26,600 nucleotides of DNA from CAZBWP01 sp964630265 (GTDB lineage: Bacteria; Pseudomonadota; Alphaproteobacteria; Rhodospirillales; Defluviicoccaceae), in the NCBI GenBank assembly GCA_964630265.1, contig CAZVRW010000044.1, positions 1 to 26,600 of the forward strand, given 5' to 3'. This document shows positions 1-8,469 of this stretch, in pieces (positions within the stretch are counted from its first letter, which is position 1; the number at the start of each line of letters is the position of its first letter). The position numbers and the translations under genes are program-made. The notes beneath the pieces were generated by a model that was not told the origin of the DNA, ran no database searches, and worked only from the letters and a program-made list of their open reading frames with translations.

Positions 1-700
1 TGCCCATCATCGCCTTGCCCATCTCGCTCATCACCGAGCGGATGTCGGCGAAGTCAAGGTTGATGAGGCCGGGCATGACCATCAAGTCGGTGACGCCGCG
101 CACGCCGGAATACAGCACATCGTCGGCCATGTTGAAGGCGTCGGCGAACGTGGTCTTCTCGTTGGCGATGCGAAACAGGTTTTGATTCGGGATGATGATG
201 AGGGTGTCGACGAAGCTCTCCATCTCCTCGATGCCGGCCTCGGCGATGCGCATGCGGTGCGCACCCTCGAAGTGGAACGGCTTGGTGACCACACCGACGG
301 TGAGGATCCCCTGCTCGCGCGCCGCCCGGGCGATGATCGGCGCGGCACCGGTGCCGGTGCCGCCACCCATGCCGGCGGCGATGAACACCATGTTCGAGCC
401 CCGCAGCTCGTCGACGATGTCCTCCAGCGCCTCCTCGGCGGCGATCCGGCCGATCTCCGGCCGCGAGCCGGCGCCGAGGCCCTGGGTGATGGTGACGCCG
501 AGCTGCACCCGGCGGGTGGCCTGGGAACTGCTCAGGGATTGCGCATCGGTGTTGGCGACCACGAACTCGACGCCGTCCAGTTCCGACCGGATCATGTTGT
601 TGACGGCGTTGCCGCCGGCGCCGCCGACGCCGATCACCGTGATCTTCGGCTTCAGCTCGCGGGCAGTCATCTCGGGGGGTACGCTCAAATTGATCGTCAT
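1..700 (-). CDS. ftsZ: Cell division protein FtsZ (N-terminal part; 3' end off window)
   Basis: FtsZ is the tubulin-like GTPase that polymerises into the division ring at midcell. The visible part is the first 233 codons, beginning MTINLSVPPEM. The nucleotide-binding GVGGAGGNAVNNM segment follows at about residues 24-36, and the tubulin signature GGGTGTG at about residues 110-116 (near positions 350-375). The segment FHFEGAHRMRIAEAG is also readable. The start at 700 is favoured by a GGAGG Shine-Dalgarno at 706-710; an ATG at 670 is internal and less likely. The gene lies 63 bases downstream of ftsA and closes the dcw operon in this window. The C-terminal tail that binds FtsA is not visible. 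Confidence 0.97.
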   Translation of the reverse strand, partial: MTINLSVPPEMTARELKPKITVIGVGGAGGNAVNNMIRSELDGVEFVVANTDAQSLSSSQATRRVQLGVTITQGLGAGSRPEIGRIAAEEALEDIVDELRGSNMVFIAAGMGGGTGTGAAPIIARAAREQGILTVGVVTKPFHFEGAHRMRIAEAGIEEMESFVDTLIIIPNQNLFRIANEKTTFADAFNMADDVLYSGVRGVTDLMVMPGLINLDFADIRSVMSEMGKAMMG

Positions 701-763
701 GTCAGCCTCCAGTCCTTTTTCGCTCGTCTGTCAGTCAAGGTTTTCAGGGCAAAGTCTTTCGGG

Positions 764-2071
764 TCAGAAATTCTCGCGCAGCCATTGTCCGAGCCGGGCG
801 AAGCGGCCGACCGGTTCCGCCGTCGGCTGATAGGTGCCGTCGCCGGCTCGGCCGACGTGCTGCACGGCGTAACGCAGCAATCCGGTGACCGTGGCGAACG
901 CCGGTCCGCTCGCAGCATCGGGGCTGCCCGGGATCGCCTGCGCCCGCGCCAGCCGAACGCGCTTGTCCATGATCATCGCCGCCAGATCGGCGGCGCCCGG
1001 CAGTTGACTGCCGCCGCCGGTCAACACCACCCGGCGGCCGGCGAAGTCTTCGAAGCCGGCCCCCTCGAGGCGGACCCGCACCATCTCGAAGATCTCTTCC
1101 ATGCGCGGCCGGATGATGCCGACCAACACCGAGCGACGAACCTGGCCCGGTTCCGCCGCGCTCTCGCCACCGATCGGCGGAATGTCGACCAGTTGGCGGT
1201 CGTCCGAGGGGGACGGCATGCAACTGCCGTACAGCGTCTTGACCCGCTCCGCCTGGGCCAGCGGCGTCGACAGGCCGCGCGCGATGTCGCTGGTCACCTG
1301 GCTGCCGCCGAGCGGGATCAGATCGGTGTGCACCAGCTCGCCATCGAAGAAGACGGCGACCGACGTGGTGCCGCCGCCGATGTCGACCACCGTCACCCCT
1401 AGCGACATCTCGTCCTGGACGAGACAGCCAAGGGCCGACGCCCAGCCGTTGACGACGCGGCCGGCGATGTCCAGGTGGCAGCGGTGGATGCAGGTCGCGA
1501 GATTGCGCGTCGGCCCCGAGGCGCCGGTGATCAGGTGCAGGTTGACGCCGAGCCGCTGGCCGAACAGGCCGCGCGGGTCGGCGACGCCGCGGGTGCCATC
1601 AACGGTGTAGCCGACCGGAATGGTGTGCAGCATCTCGTGGCCCGGCGGCACCGAGTCGGCGAACGCCGCGGGATCGAGGATGCGGCGCACGTCCGCCTCG
1701 CCGATCTCATGCCCGGAGAGGGCGATCTCGTAAGCCACCAGATGCGACTGCGGCGCGCCGGCGGCGACGTTCAGCGTCACGTCCCGGATGTTCTCGCCGG
1801 CCATTCGCTCGGCCGCCTCGACGGTGCTGCGGATCGATGCCTCGGCAGCGTCCAGGTCGACGATGGTGCCGCGGCGCAGCCCCTGCGAGGCTTGGTGCCC
1901 GAAGCCGACGACCCGCGGCACGCCGGCCTCGCTGGTGCGCGCGATGGCGCAGGCGATCTTCGTGGTGCCGACGTCGAGGGCGGCGATCAGGCCGTTGCGG
2001 AGCTTGCTCGGAACGGGCTTGTCGGAGCTGGCGCATCTGCTCACGGGGGTGGTTTCCGTCGGGGCCTTCAT
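764..2071 (-). CDS. ftsA: Cell division protein FtsA
   Basis: FtsA is an actin-like ATPase that tethers FtsZ filaments to the inner face of the membrane. The 435-residue product has the phosphate-1 motif ALDVGTTKIACAI near residue 31, the phosphate-2 motif VVDIGGGTTSVAVF in the middle, and the adenosine motif VVLTGGGSQLPG towards the C-terminus. The 1C subdomain lies between phosphate 1 and 2. The last dozen residues, RFARLGQWLRENF, form the amphipathic membrane-targeting helix typical of the family. The roughly 28-residue N-terminal extension before the first motif is common in alphaproteobacteria. The ATG at 2071 has a GAGG about 11 bases upstream, and ftsQ ends 13 bases before it. Placement between ftsQ and ftsZ is canonical. 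Confidence 0.97.
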   Translation of the reverse strand: MKAPTETTPVSRCASSDKPVPSKLRNGLIAALDVGTTKIACAIARTSEAGVPRVVGFGHQASQGLRRGTIVDLDAAEASIRSTVEAAERMAGENIRDVTLNVAAGAPQSHLVAYEIALSGHEIGEADVRRILDPAAFADSVPPGHEMLHTIPVGYTVDGTRGVADPRGLFGQRLGVNLHLITGASGPTRNLATCIHRCHLDIAGRVVNGWASALGCLVQDEMSLGVTVVDIGGGTTSVAVFFDGELVHTDLIPLGGSQVTSDIARGLSTPLAQAERVKTLYGSCMPSPSDDRQLVDIPPIGGESAAEPGQVRRSVLVGIIRPRMEEIFEMVRVRLEGAGFEDFAGRRVVLTGGGSQLPGAADLAAMIMDKRVRLARAQAIPGSPDAASGPAFATVTGLLRYAVQHVGRAGDGTYQPTAEPVGRFARLGQWLRENF

Positions 2072-2084
2072 GGTTTGCGTTTCC

Positions 2085-2966
2085 TCAGGTGTCGCGACCG
2101 GCGACGGCGGCCCGATGACCGGGTGTCTCGCGCAGGCGGACGATCACTTGGTCGGGGAAGCGCAGGTCGAGCACCTGCACGTTATGATCGAGCACCCGGT
2201 GCTGGCGCTGATAGTTGGCGAGGCGCAGCCAAGCGGCGGCGGCGTTGATCTCCGGCAACTGCACCACGACGTCGCCCGCCAGGTGGACGTTCCAGCGCCG
2301 GCCGCCGAAGCGGACGGCCGCCCGCACCCGCTCGTAAAGCTCGCGGTCGGCGCGCAGCAACGTCAGCAGGGCGGCGGCGTGCGGCGGCGCATCGACGCCG
2401 ACGACGACGGGCAGATCAGAGAAGCGGCCGAGGCCGTCGCGGCTGAGCACCTCCCCGGTCTCGTCGATCAACGCGAATTCGCCTTGGTGCTGCCAGCGCG
2501 CCAGCGGCGTCCGCTCGCGGACGTCGACAATCAGCGTGCTCGGCAAGACCCGGCGAACCGACGCCTCCCGCACCCAGGGCAGGGCGCGGACCCGATCGCG
2601 CAAGGCCACCAGGTCGACGTCGAGGATCGGCTCGCCGGTGGTGACGCCGATGGCGGCGATCAGGTCGCCGCGCAGGGTTTCGTTGCGGCCGATGACCCAG
2701 ACCTCGCCGACGGCGAAACCGAGGCCGACCATCGCCTCGTCGAAGCGGGCGCCAGCCCACTCGGCGGCGCGGGCCGGCCAGCGCGCCTGCCACCCCCAGA
2801 CGATCGTCGCCGAAACCAGCAGCACCGGCAGGCCGATGGTGAGCGCGCGGCCGCGCGGCGTCCGCCACCACGGCACCACCCGCCGCCGCGGCTGCCCGTG
2901 CCGCCCGGCGCCGCTCCACCGCAGGATCGCCGGCCAAGCGCGACCGAGACGCTTCAGGACTCGCAT
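2085..2966 (-). CDS. ftsQ: Cell division protein FtsQ
   Basis: FtsQ is a bitopic membrane protein that links early and late division proteins through its periplasmic POTRA and beta domains. The 293-residue product has a basic cytoplasmic N-terminus, a single membrane segment at about residues 41-59 (ALTIGLPVLLVSATIVWGW), and then a POTRA domain. The POTRA domain shows VIGRNETLRGDLIAAIGV and the conserved LPWVREASVRRVLPSTLIV signature. The C-terminal FtsQ domain shows ALIDETGEVLS and DLRFPDQVIVR. The start at 2966 overlaps the end of ddl by 13 bases and has a GGAG 10 bases upstream. The frame stays open further upstream but that part lies wholly inside ddl, so the longer start is rejected. Confidence 0.95.
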   Translation of the reverse strand: MRVLKRLGRAWPAILRWSGAGRHGQPRRRVVPWWRTPRGRALTIGLPVLLVSATIVWGWQARWPARAAEWAGARFDEAMVGLGFAVGEVWVIGRNETLRGDLIAAIGVTTGEPILDVDLVALRDRVRALPWVREASVRRVLPSTLIVDVRERTPLARWQHQGEFALIDETGEVLSRDGLGRFSDLPVVVGVDAPPHAAALLTLLRADRELYERVRAAVRFGGRRWNVHLAGDVVVQLPEINAAAAWLRLANYQRQHRVLDHNVQVLDLRFPDQVIVRLRETPGHRAAVAGRDT

Positions 2967-3859
2967 GCCGCGTTCTCCACCATCCAGACCACCAGGTCGC
3001 GAAACGAAATGCCGACGTGCGCCGCCTGCTCCGGCACCAGCGACGTCGGCGTCATGCCGGGCTGGGTATTGACCTCGAGCATGAACAGCGTCCGGCCGTC
3101 GTAGCGGAGGTCGGCGCGGCTGACGCCGCGGCAGCCGAGCGCGTGGTGCGCCAGCACCGACAGCCGCAGCACCTCGGCATAGACGTCCGGCGCCAAGTCG
3201 GCGGGAATGACGTGGCGCGAGCCGCCCGGCGCGTATTTGGCGTCGTAATCGTAGAAGCCGCGCTCGGTGGTGATCTCCGTCACCGCCAGCGCCCGGCCGC
3301 CCATCACCGCGACGGTGAACTCGCGGCCGGGAATGAAGCGTTCGACCATCACCCGCTCGCCCCATGGCCACGGCTCGCCGGCGATCGCCGGGGGCGGATC
3401 ACCGACGCGGACGATCCTGACGCCGACGCTGGAGCCCTCGTCCAGCGGCTTGACCACGTAGGGCGGCTCCATCGCCGGCCCGGCGGCGAGGGTCTCGCGG
3501 TCGCAGACGACGTGATCGGCGACCGGGATGCCGGCGGCGCGGAACAGCGTCTTGGCCACCGGCTTGTCCATGGCCATGGCCGAAGCGAGCGCGCCGGAAT
3601 GGGTGTAGGGGATGGCGAGAATGTCCAGCAGCCCCTGGATCCGGCCGTCCTCGCCCCAGCGGCCATGCAGGGCGTTGAACACCACGTCCGGCGAGGGCGT
3701 CAGCCGGCGGATCAGGTCGCCGAGGTCGCGCGTCGGGTCCACCGTCTCGACCTGATAGCCGGCCTCGGCCAAGGCCCGCGCGCAGGCGGCGCCGCTGACC
3801 AGCGACACTTCCCGCTCGGCCGACCAGCCGCCCAGCAACACCACCACCCGCCGGCTCAT
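2954..3859 (-). CDS. ddl: D-alanine--D-alanine ligase (Ddl)
   Basis: Ddl is an ATP-grasp enzyme that joins two D-alanines for the UDP-MurNAc pentapeptide. The 301-residue product starts MSRRVVVLLGGWSAEREVSLVSG, the standard N-terminal motif. It continues with FNALHGRWGEDGRIQG, the ATP-grasp loop KPLDEGSSVGV, GREFTVAVMG, the omega-loop region YDYDAKYAPGGSRHV, and the Mg/phosphate-binding MLEVNTQPGMTPTSL near the C-terminus. The length is normal for the family. The chosen ATG at 3857-3859 overlaps the murB stop as ATGA. An upstream extension of 26 codons inside murB is not homologous to Ddl proteins and is rejected. Position between murB and ftsQ is typical. Confidence 0.97.
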   Translation of the reverse strand: MSRRVVVLLGGWSAEREVSLVSGAACARALAEAGYQVETVDPTRDLGDLIRRLTPSPDVVFNALHGRWGEDGRIQGLLDILAIPYTHSGALASAMAMDKPVAKTLFRAAGIPVADHVVCDRETLAAGPAMEPPYVVKPLDEGSSVGVRIVRVGDPPPAIAGEPWPWGERVMVERFIPGREFTVAVMGGRALAVTEITTERGFYDYDAKYAPGGSRHVIPADLAPDVYAEVLRLSVLAHHALGCRGVSRADLRYDGRTLFMLEVNTQPGMTPTSLVPEQAAHVGISFRDLVVWMVENAACES

Positions 3860-4806
3860 GGCGCCACCTCCCGGATCCGTGGGCCGTCGGCCGGCACGCC
3901 GAGCCGGCGGATCTCCCAGTGCAGGTCGACCCCGCACGCCAAGCGAACCCGTCGGCGAACCTCCTCGCCCAGCCGCTCCAGGTCGGCAGCGGTGGCGTCC
4001 CCCGTGTTGATCAGGAAATTGCAGTGGCGCTCCGAGACCTGCGCGCCCCCGAGGCGGAGGCCGCGGCAGCCGGCGCGGTCGATCAACTCCCAGGCCTTCG
4101 CGCCCGGCGGGTTGGTGAAGGTGCTGCCGCCGGTGCGGGCGCGCACCGGCTGGGTGGCTTCGCGGGCCGCCCGGATCTCGTCCATGCGCGCGCGGATCGT
4201 CGCCGGATCGGCGGGCAGGCCGCGCATCACGGCGGTGGTGAAGATCCAGTCGGCCGGCGCGGCGCTGGCCCGATAGGCAAAGCCGAGCCGGGCCGCCGGC
4301 ACCCCCTGCACGCCACCGGTACCGTCGACGGCGCGGGCTTCGACCAGCACGTCACGCATCTCGGCGCCATAGGCCCCGGCGTTCATCCGCACGGCACCGC
4401 CGAGGGTGCCGGGGATGCCCGAGAGAAACTCCAGACCGGCGAGACCGGCGGCGGCCGCGGTGCGGGCGACGGACAGGTCGAGTGCCGCCGCACCGGCGGT
4501 GAGGCGATCGCCCTGCACGGCGATGTCGGTGAAGCCACGGCCGAGGCGGATGACAACGCCGGGGATGCCGCCGTCGCGCACCAGCACGTTGGAGCCGACG
4601 CCGAGCACGGTGACGGGAACATCGGCCGGCTTGGCGGCAAAGAAATCCGCCAGATCGGCTTCGTCGGCCGGCCGGAACAGCACCTCCGCCGGGCCGCCGA
4701 CGCGGAACCACGTGACGTCGGCCAGCGGCGCCGCCTCGCGATACCGCCCGCGCACCGCCGGCAGCCGCTCCAGCAGGCGGGAGTCGGGGCGCCGCGCCGT
4801 CATCAT
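3856..4806 (-). CDS. murB: UDP-N-acetylenolpyruvoylglucosamine reductase MurB
   Basis: MurB is a cytosolic FAD enzyme that reduces the enolpyruvyl group to give UDP-MurNAc. The 316-residue product has the FAD-binding motifs TWFRVGGPAEVLF, VLGVGSNVLVRDGG and SGIPGTLGGAVRMNAGAYG. The substrate-binding YR pair is in GFAYRAS. The catalytic serine sits in GGSTFTNPPGAKAWELID and the catalytic glutamate in GVDLHWEIRRLG near the C-terminus. SERHCNFLINTGDATAADL is characteristic of alphaproteobacterial MurB. Two adjacent ATG codons occur at 4806 and 4803. The first gives an ATGA overlap with the murC stop and is preferred. Confidence 0.97.
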   Translation of the reverse strand: MMTARRPDSRLLERLPAVRGRYREAAPLADVTWFRVGGPAEVLFRPADEADLADFFAAKPADVPVTVLGVGSNVLVRDGGIPGVVIRLGRGFTDIAVQGDRLTAGAAALDLSVARTAAAAGLAGLEFLSGIPGTLGGAVRMNAGAYGAEMRDVLVEARAVDGTGGVQGVPAARLGFAYRASAAPADWIFTTAVMRGLPADPATIRARMDEIRAAREATQPVRARTGGSTFTNPPGAKAWELIDRAGCRGLRLGGAQVSERHCNFLINTGDATAADLERLGEEVRRRVRLACGVDLHWEIRRLGVPADGPRIREVAP

Positions 4807-6233
4807 GGCCGGCCCTCCGCCGTTCCGGTGCGAAGCCGCGCCAGTTCGGCCGGCAGGCTCCGCGCCCAGCCGCTGATGCTGCCGGCGCCGAGGCAGACGA
4901 CGATGTCACCCGGCGCGGCCTCGGCGTTGACCAGGTCGGCGAGCGCCGCCGGTGCCGGCAAGGGCAGCGCTCGGCGATGGCCATGGGCCCGCAAGCCGTC
5001 GACCAGCGCGTCGCGGTCGATACCGGGAATCGGCGCTTCGCCGGCGGCGTGGACATCGGCGACGATGACCGCGTCGGCATCGTTGAAGCAGGCGCAGAAT
5101 TCCTCGAACAGGTCGCGCAGGCGGGAATAGCGGTGCGGCTGGACGACGGCGATCAGCCGCCCGCGCGTCACCATGCGGGCCGCCTCCAGCACTGCGGCGA
5201 TCTCCACCGGGTGATGGCCGTAGTCGTCGATGATAGTGATGCCGTCGACCTCGCCGGTCCGGGTGAACCGCCGGCTGACGCCCTCGAAGCCGGCGAGCGC
5301 GCGGCGCAGCACCGCGTCGTCCAGGCCGAGTTCGCGACTGACGGCGACCACGGCGAGCGCGTTCAGCACATTGTGGCGGCCGACCATGGGCAGGGTGAGA
5401 TCGGCGATGTGGTGTTCGGCGCCGGTCTTGCGGTCGGTATGCACGGCGGCGAAGCGCATGCCGCCGGGACCGGGAGCCACATCGATGCCGCGCACGTCCG
5501 CCTGGGCGGAGAAGCCGTAGGTGATGATCCGGCGTTCCGAGACTCGGGGGATCAGCGCCTGCACCTCCGGATGGTCGATGCACAGCGCCGCGAAGCCGTA
5601 GAACGGGATGTTGGAGACGAAGGCCGCGAAGGCATCGCGCAGCGCATCGAAGGTACCGTAGTGGTCGAGATGCTCGGGATCGATGTTGGTGACGACGGCT
5701 ACCGTCGCCGGCAGCCTGAGAAATGTGCCGTCGGACTCGTCGGCTTCGACGACCATCCATTCGCCGCTGCCGAGCCGCGCGTTGGACCCCCAGGCATTGA
5801 TGATGCCGCCGTTGACCACGGTGGGATCAAGGCCGGCCGTATCCAGCAGCGACGCCAGCAGCGAGGTGGTCGTCGTCTTGCCGTGGGTGCCGCCGATCGC
5901 GATCGACCACTTCAGGCGCATCAGTTCGCCCAGCATCTCGGCGCGGCGGACCACCGGCACCAGGCGCCGCCGGGCTTCCGCCACCTCGACGTTGTCGGCC
6001 TTGACCGCCGACGAGACGACGACGACGCGGGCCTCGCCGATGTTGGCGACGTCGTGTCCGACCACCACCGGCACGCCGAGCCGGCGCAGCCGCCGGGTGT
6101 TGGCATTCTCGCCGAGGTCGCTGCCCTGCACCGCGTAGCCGAGATTGTGGAGCAGTTCGGCGATGCCTGACATGCCGATGCCGCCGATGCCGACGAAGTG
6201 GATGGTCCCGACGTCCAAAGGCAACGCCTTCAT
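4803..6233 (-). CDS. murC: UDP-N-acetylmuramate--L-alanine ligase MurC
   Basis: MurC adds L-alanine to UDP-MurNAc in the cytosol, using ATP. The 476-residue product shows the N-terminal Rossmann motif IHFVGIGGIGMSGIAE and the central ATP-binding P-loop GGTHGKTTTT at about residues 114-123. The central domain also carries VEADESDGTF and TNIDPEHLDHYG. GVSRRF followed by IDDYGHHPVEI marks the C-terminal Mur ligase domain, where QPHRYSR is also diagnostic of MurC. Its start overlaps the murG stop (ATGA at 6230-6233) and its stop overlaps murB, so translation is probably coupled along the operon. Confidence 0.98.
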   Translation of the reverse strand: MKALPLDVGTIHFVGIGGIGMSGIAELLHNLGYAVQGSDLGENANTRRLRRLGVPVVVGHDVANIGEARVVVVSSAVKADNVEVAEARRRLVPVVRRAEMLGELMRLKWSIAIGGTHGKTTTTSLLASLLDTAGLDPTVVNGGIINAWGSNARLGSGEWMVVEADESDGTFLRLPATVAVVTNIDPEHLDHYGTFDALRDAFAAFVSNIPFYGFAALCIDHPEVQALIPRVSERRIITYGFSAQADVRGIDVAPGPGGMRFAAVHTDRKTGAEHHIADLTLPMVGRHNVLNALAVVAVSRELGLDDAVLRRALAGFEGVSRRFTRTGEVDGITIIDDYGHHPVEIAAVLEAARMVTRGRLIAVVQPHRYSRLRDLFEEFCACFNDADAVIVADVHAAGEAPIPGIDRDALVDGLRAHGHRRALPLPAPAALADLVNAEAAPGDIVVCLGAGSISGWARSLPAELARLRTGTAEGRP

Positions 6234-7342
6234 GCCGCCGCCCTCCCGGCTTGGTAATCACCGTTCTCGCCGATCAGCGCGCAGACGGCGTCGGCGAGGC
6301 GGTCGGCGGCATCGGGCCGGCCGATGCGCGCGGCGGCGGCGGCGGCCGCGGCGAGCGCGCCGGGGTCGGCGACGAGCGTTTGCAGCCGGTCGGCCAGTGC
6401 CGCGGCGGTCAGACTCGCCTGTTCCAGCACCCAGGCGCCCCCCCCGGCAGCGACGGCCCGGGCGTTGGCGGTCTGGTGGTCGTCGATGGCGTGCGGGAAG
6501 GGCACGAGCAGCGCCGGCCGGCCGACAACGCCGAGTTCCGAGACCATCGAGGCGCCGGCACGGGCGATCACCAGATGCGCCGCCCTGAGCCGCGCCGGCA
6601 CGTCGGCGAAGAAGGTGGCGAGCTCCACGTCGGCATCGACGGCGGCGTAGGCGGCGCGCGCCGCCTGCAGATCCTCGGGTCGGCACTGCTGGACGATGCG
6701 CAGGCGGGCGCGAAAATCCGCGGGCAAGGCCGCCACGGCGGCCGGCACCAGGGTGCTGAACACGTGGGCGCCCTGGCTGCCGCCGAGCACCAGCAGACGC
6801 ACCGGCGCGTCGCCCACGGGCGGCGTGTAGGCAGCGGCAACATGGTCGAGAAACGCCGGCCGCACCGGCGTTCCCACCAGCACGACGCGAGCCCCTGCGG
6901 GGATACGCTGGACCGTTTCGAAGGCCGTGGCGATACGGTCGACGCGCGGCGCCAGCAGCCGGTTGGCCCGCCCGAGCACGGCGTTCTGTTCGTGGATCAG
7001 CGTGCGCCGACCGCTCCACGTCGCCGCCAGCACCGCCGGCACCGAGGCGTAGCCACCGAAGCCCACGACCACCGCCGGCGCCAGACGCCGCAGCAGGCCG
7101 ATCGCCTGGACGGTGCCGTGACCGAGCTGCGCGATCGCGCCGGCGCGGGCCAGCGGGCCGCGGCCGGCGATCCCGCCGGCGGCGATGCGGTGGACCTCCA
7201 TGTCGGCGAACGCATCGCCACGGCGGTCGGTGATCGTCGCCAGGCGCACGGCGCGCCGGCGCAATGCCGCGGCCAGCGCCTGCGCCGGGAAGACGTGCCC
7301 CCCGGTGCCGCCGGCGGCGAGGATGACCAGTGGTGCGGTCAT
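6230..7342 (-). CDS. murG: Lipid II synthase MurG (undecaprenyl-PP-MurNAc-pentapeptide GlcNAc transferase)
   Basis: MurG is a GT-B glycosyltransferase on the inner membrane surface. It adds GlcNAc to lipid I to make lipid II. The 370-residue product has the N-terminal glycine-rich loop LAAGGTGGHVFPAQALA, then VVGFGGYASVPAVLAA and HEQNAVLGRANRLLA. The C-terminal domain has LVLGGSQGAHVFS and the UDP-sugar-binding stretch IARAGASMVSELGVVGRPALLVPFPHA, followed by DDHQTANA. Length and motif order match the family. It overlaps both ftsW and murC by four bases. Confidence 0.98.
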   Translation of the reverse strand: MTAPLVILAAGGTGGHVFPAQALAAALRRRAVRLATITDRRGDAFADMEVHRIAAGGIAGRGPLARAGAIAQLGHGTVQAIGLLRRLAPAVVVGFGGYASVPAVLAATWSGRRTLIHEQNAVLGRANRLLAPRVDRIATAFETVQRIPAGARVVLVGTPVRPAFLDHVAAAYTPPVGDAPVRLLVLGGSQGAHVFSTLVPAAVAALPADFRARLRIVQQCRPEDLQAARAAYAAVDADVELATFFADVPARLRAAHLVIARAGASMVSELGVVGRPALLVPFPHAIDDHQTANARAVAAGGGAWVLEQASLTAAALADRLQTLVADPGALAAAAAAAARIGRPDAADRLADAVCALIGENGDYQAGRAAA

Positions 7343-8469
7343 CGGGGCGCACTCCCGCCGGCCCGCTCCCGGGTCAGCGCCAGGATCATGCCGACGGCCA
7401 GCGCCAGCGCCATGGTCGCCGAACCGCCGTAGGATATGAAGGGCAGGGTGATGCCCTTGGGCGGAATGAGGTTGAGGGTGGAGGCCATGTTGATCAGCGC
7501 CTGCATCCCGAACTGGGCGAGCAGGCCGGCGCCGGCCAGCACCACGAACAGGTCGTCGTTGCGCAACGTCCGCGTCAGGCCGCGCAGCACGACGAAGGCG
7601 AACAGGCCGACCAGCGCGACGCAGAGCACGACACCGAACTCCTCGCCGACGACGGCGAGAATGAAATCGGAATGGGCATCGGGCAGGACCTCCTTGATCC
7701 GCCCTTCGCCGGGCCCGCGACCGAACAGGCCGCCGCTCTGGAACGCCTGCATCGCCCGCGACACCTGATAGCCATCGCTGCCGGTGGTCGGGTCGAAGAA
7801 GTGGTCAATGCGACCGCGCACGTGGTCGAAGGTCATGTAGGCGCCGACACACATGCCGACGAAGCCGAGCCCGAGGATGGCGACGATGATCAGTGGCAGG
7901 CCGATCAGGAAGAGCTGCACCGCCCAGGTGGCGACCAAAAGCAGTGTCATGCCCACGTCCGGCTGCTGCAGCAGCAGCACGGCAACGACGAGCATCACCG
8001 CGGTCGCGGCAACGTAGCCGGTGAACCGGCCTTCCAGGCGAGCCTGGCTGATCAACCCCGCGGTAACCACGGCGAACGCCGGCTTCAGGAACTCCGACGG
8101 CTGCAGCGAGAAGCCGCCGAGACGCAGCCAGCGGGTGGCGCCCTTGATCTCGCTGCCGCTGAACAGCGTGGCGACACAGAGCATCAGCGAAACGGCGAAG
8201 ACCAGCACGGCGAGACGGTGGATGCCGCGGGGTGCCAACATGGAGACGCAGAGCATCGCCAACACCGCCGCCGGCAGATAGGCCGACTGGCGCCGGGCGA
8301 AATGGAACGCTTCCAGCCCGATCCGCTCGGCGACGGCGGGCGACGCCGCCATGGTCATCACCCCGCCGGCCAGGATCATGAGCAGGATGGCCCCGAGAAT
8401 CCAGCGGTCGACGGTCCACCACCAGCGGGCGAGAATGCTGGTGTCGGTGCGAGCGAAGGTGGCGGTCAT
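7339..8469 (-). CDS. ftsW: Septal peptidoglycan polymerase FtsW (SEDS family)
   Basis: FtsW is the SEDS-family glycosyltransferase that polymerises lipid II at the septum with FtsI. The 376-residue product is a polytopic membrane protein with about ten hydrophobic segments. It carries the family motifs KGATRWLRLGGFSLQPSEFLKP, LLLQQPDVGMTLLL, the loop HFFDPTTGSDGYQVSRAMQAFQSGG followed by GEGRIKEVLPDAHSDFILAVVGEEFG, and the C-terminal signature IPPKGITLPFISYGGSA. The ATG at 8469 (MTATFARTD) makes an ATGA overlap with the murD stop. The same frame stays open far upstream, but that part lies inside murD and is low-complexity Arg-rich antisense-like sequence, so it is not part of the protein. Confidence 0.97.
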   Translation of the reverse strand: MTATFARTDTSILARWWWTVDRWILGAILLMILAGGVMTMAASPAVAERIGLEAFHFARRQSAYLPAAVLAMLCVSMLAPRGIHRLAVLVFAVSLMLCVATLFSGSEIKGATRWLRLGGFSLQPSEFLKPAFAVVTAGLISQARLEGRFTGYVAATAVMLVVAVLLLQQPDVGMTLLLVATWAVQLFLIGLPLIIVAILGLGFVGMCVGAYMTFDHVRGRIDHFFDPTTGSDGYQVSRAMQAFQSGGLFGRGPGEGRIKEVLPDAHSDFILAVVGEEFGVVLCVALVGLFAFVVLRGLTRTLRNDDLFVVLAGAGLLAQFGMQALINMASTLNLIPPKGITLPFISYGGSATMALALAVGMILALTRERAGGSAPR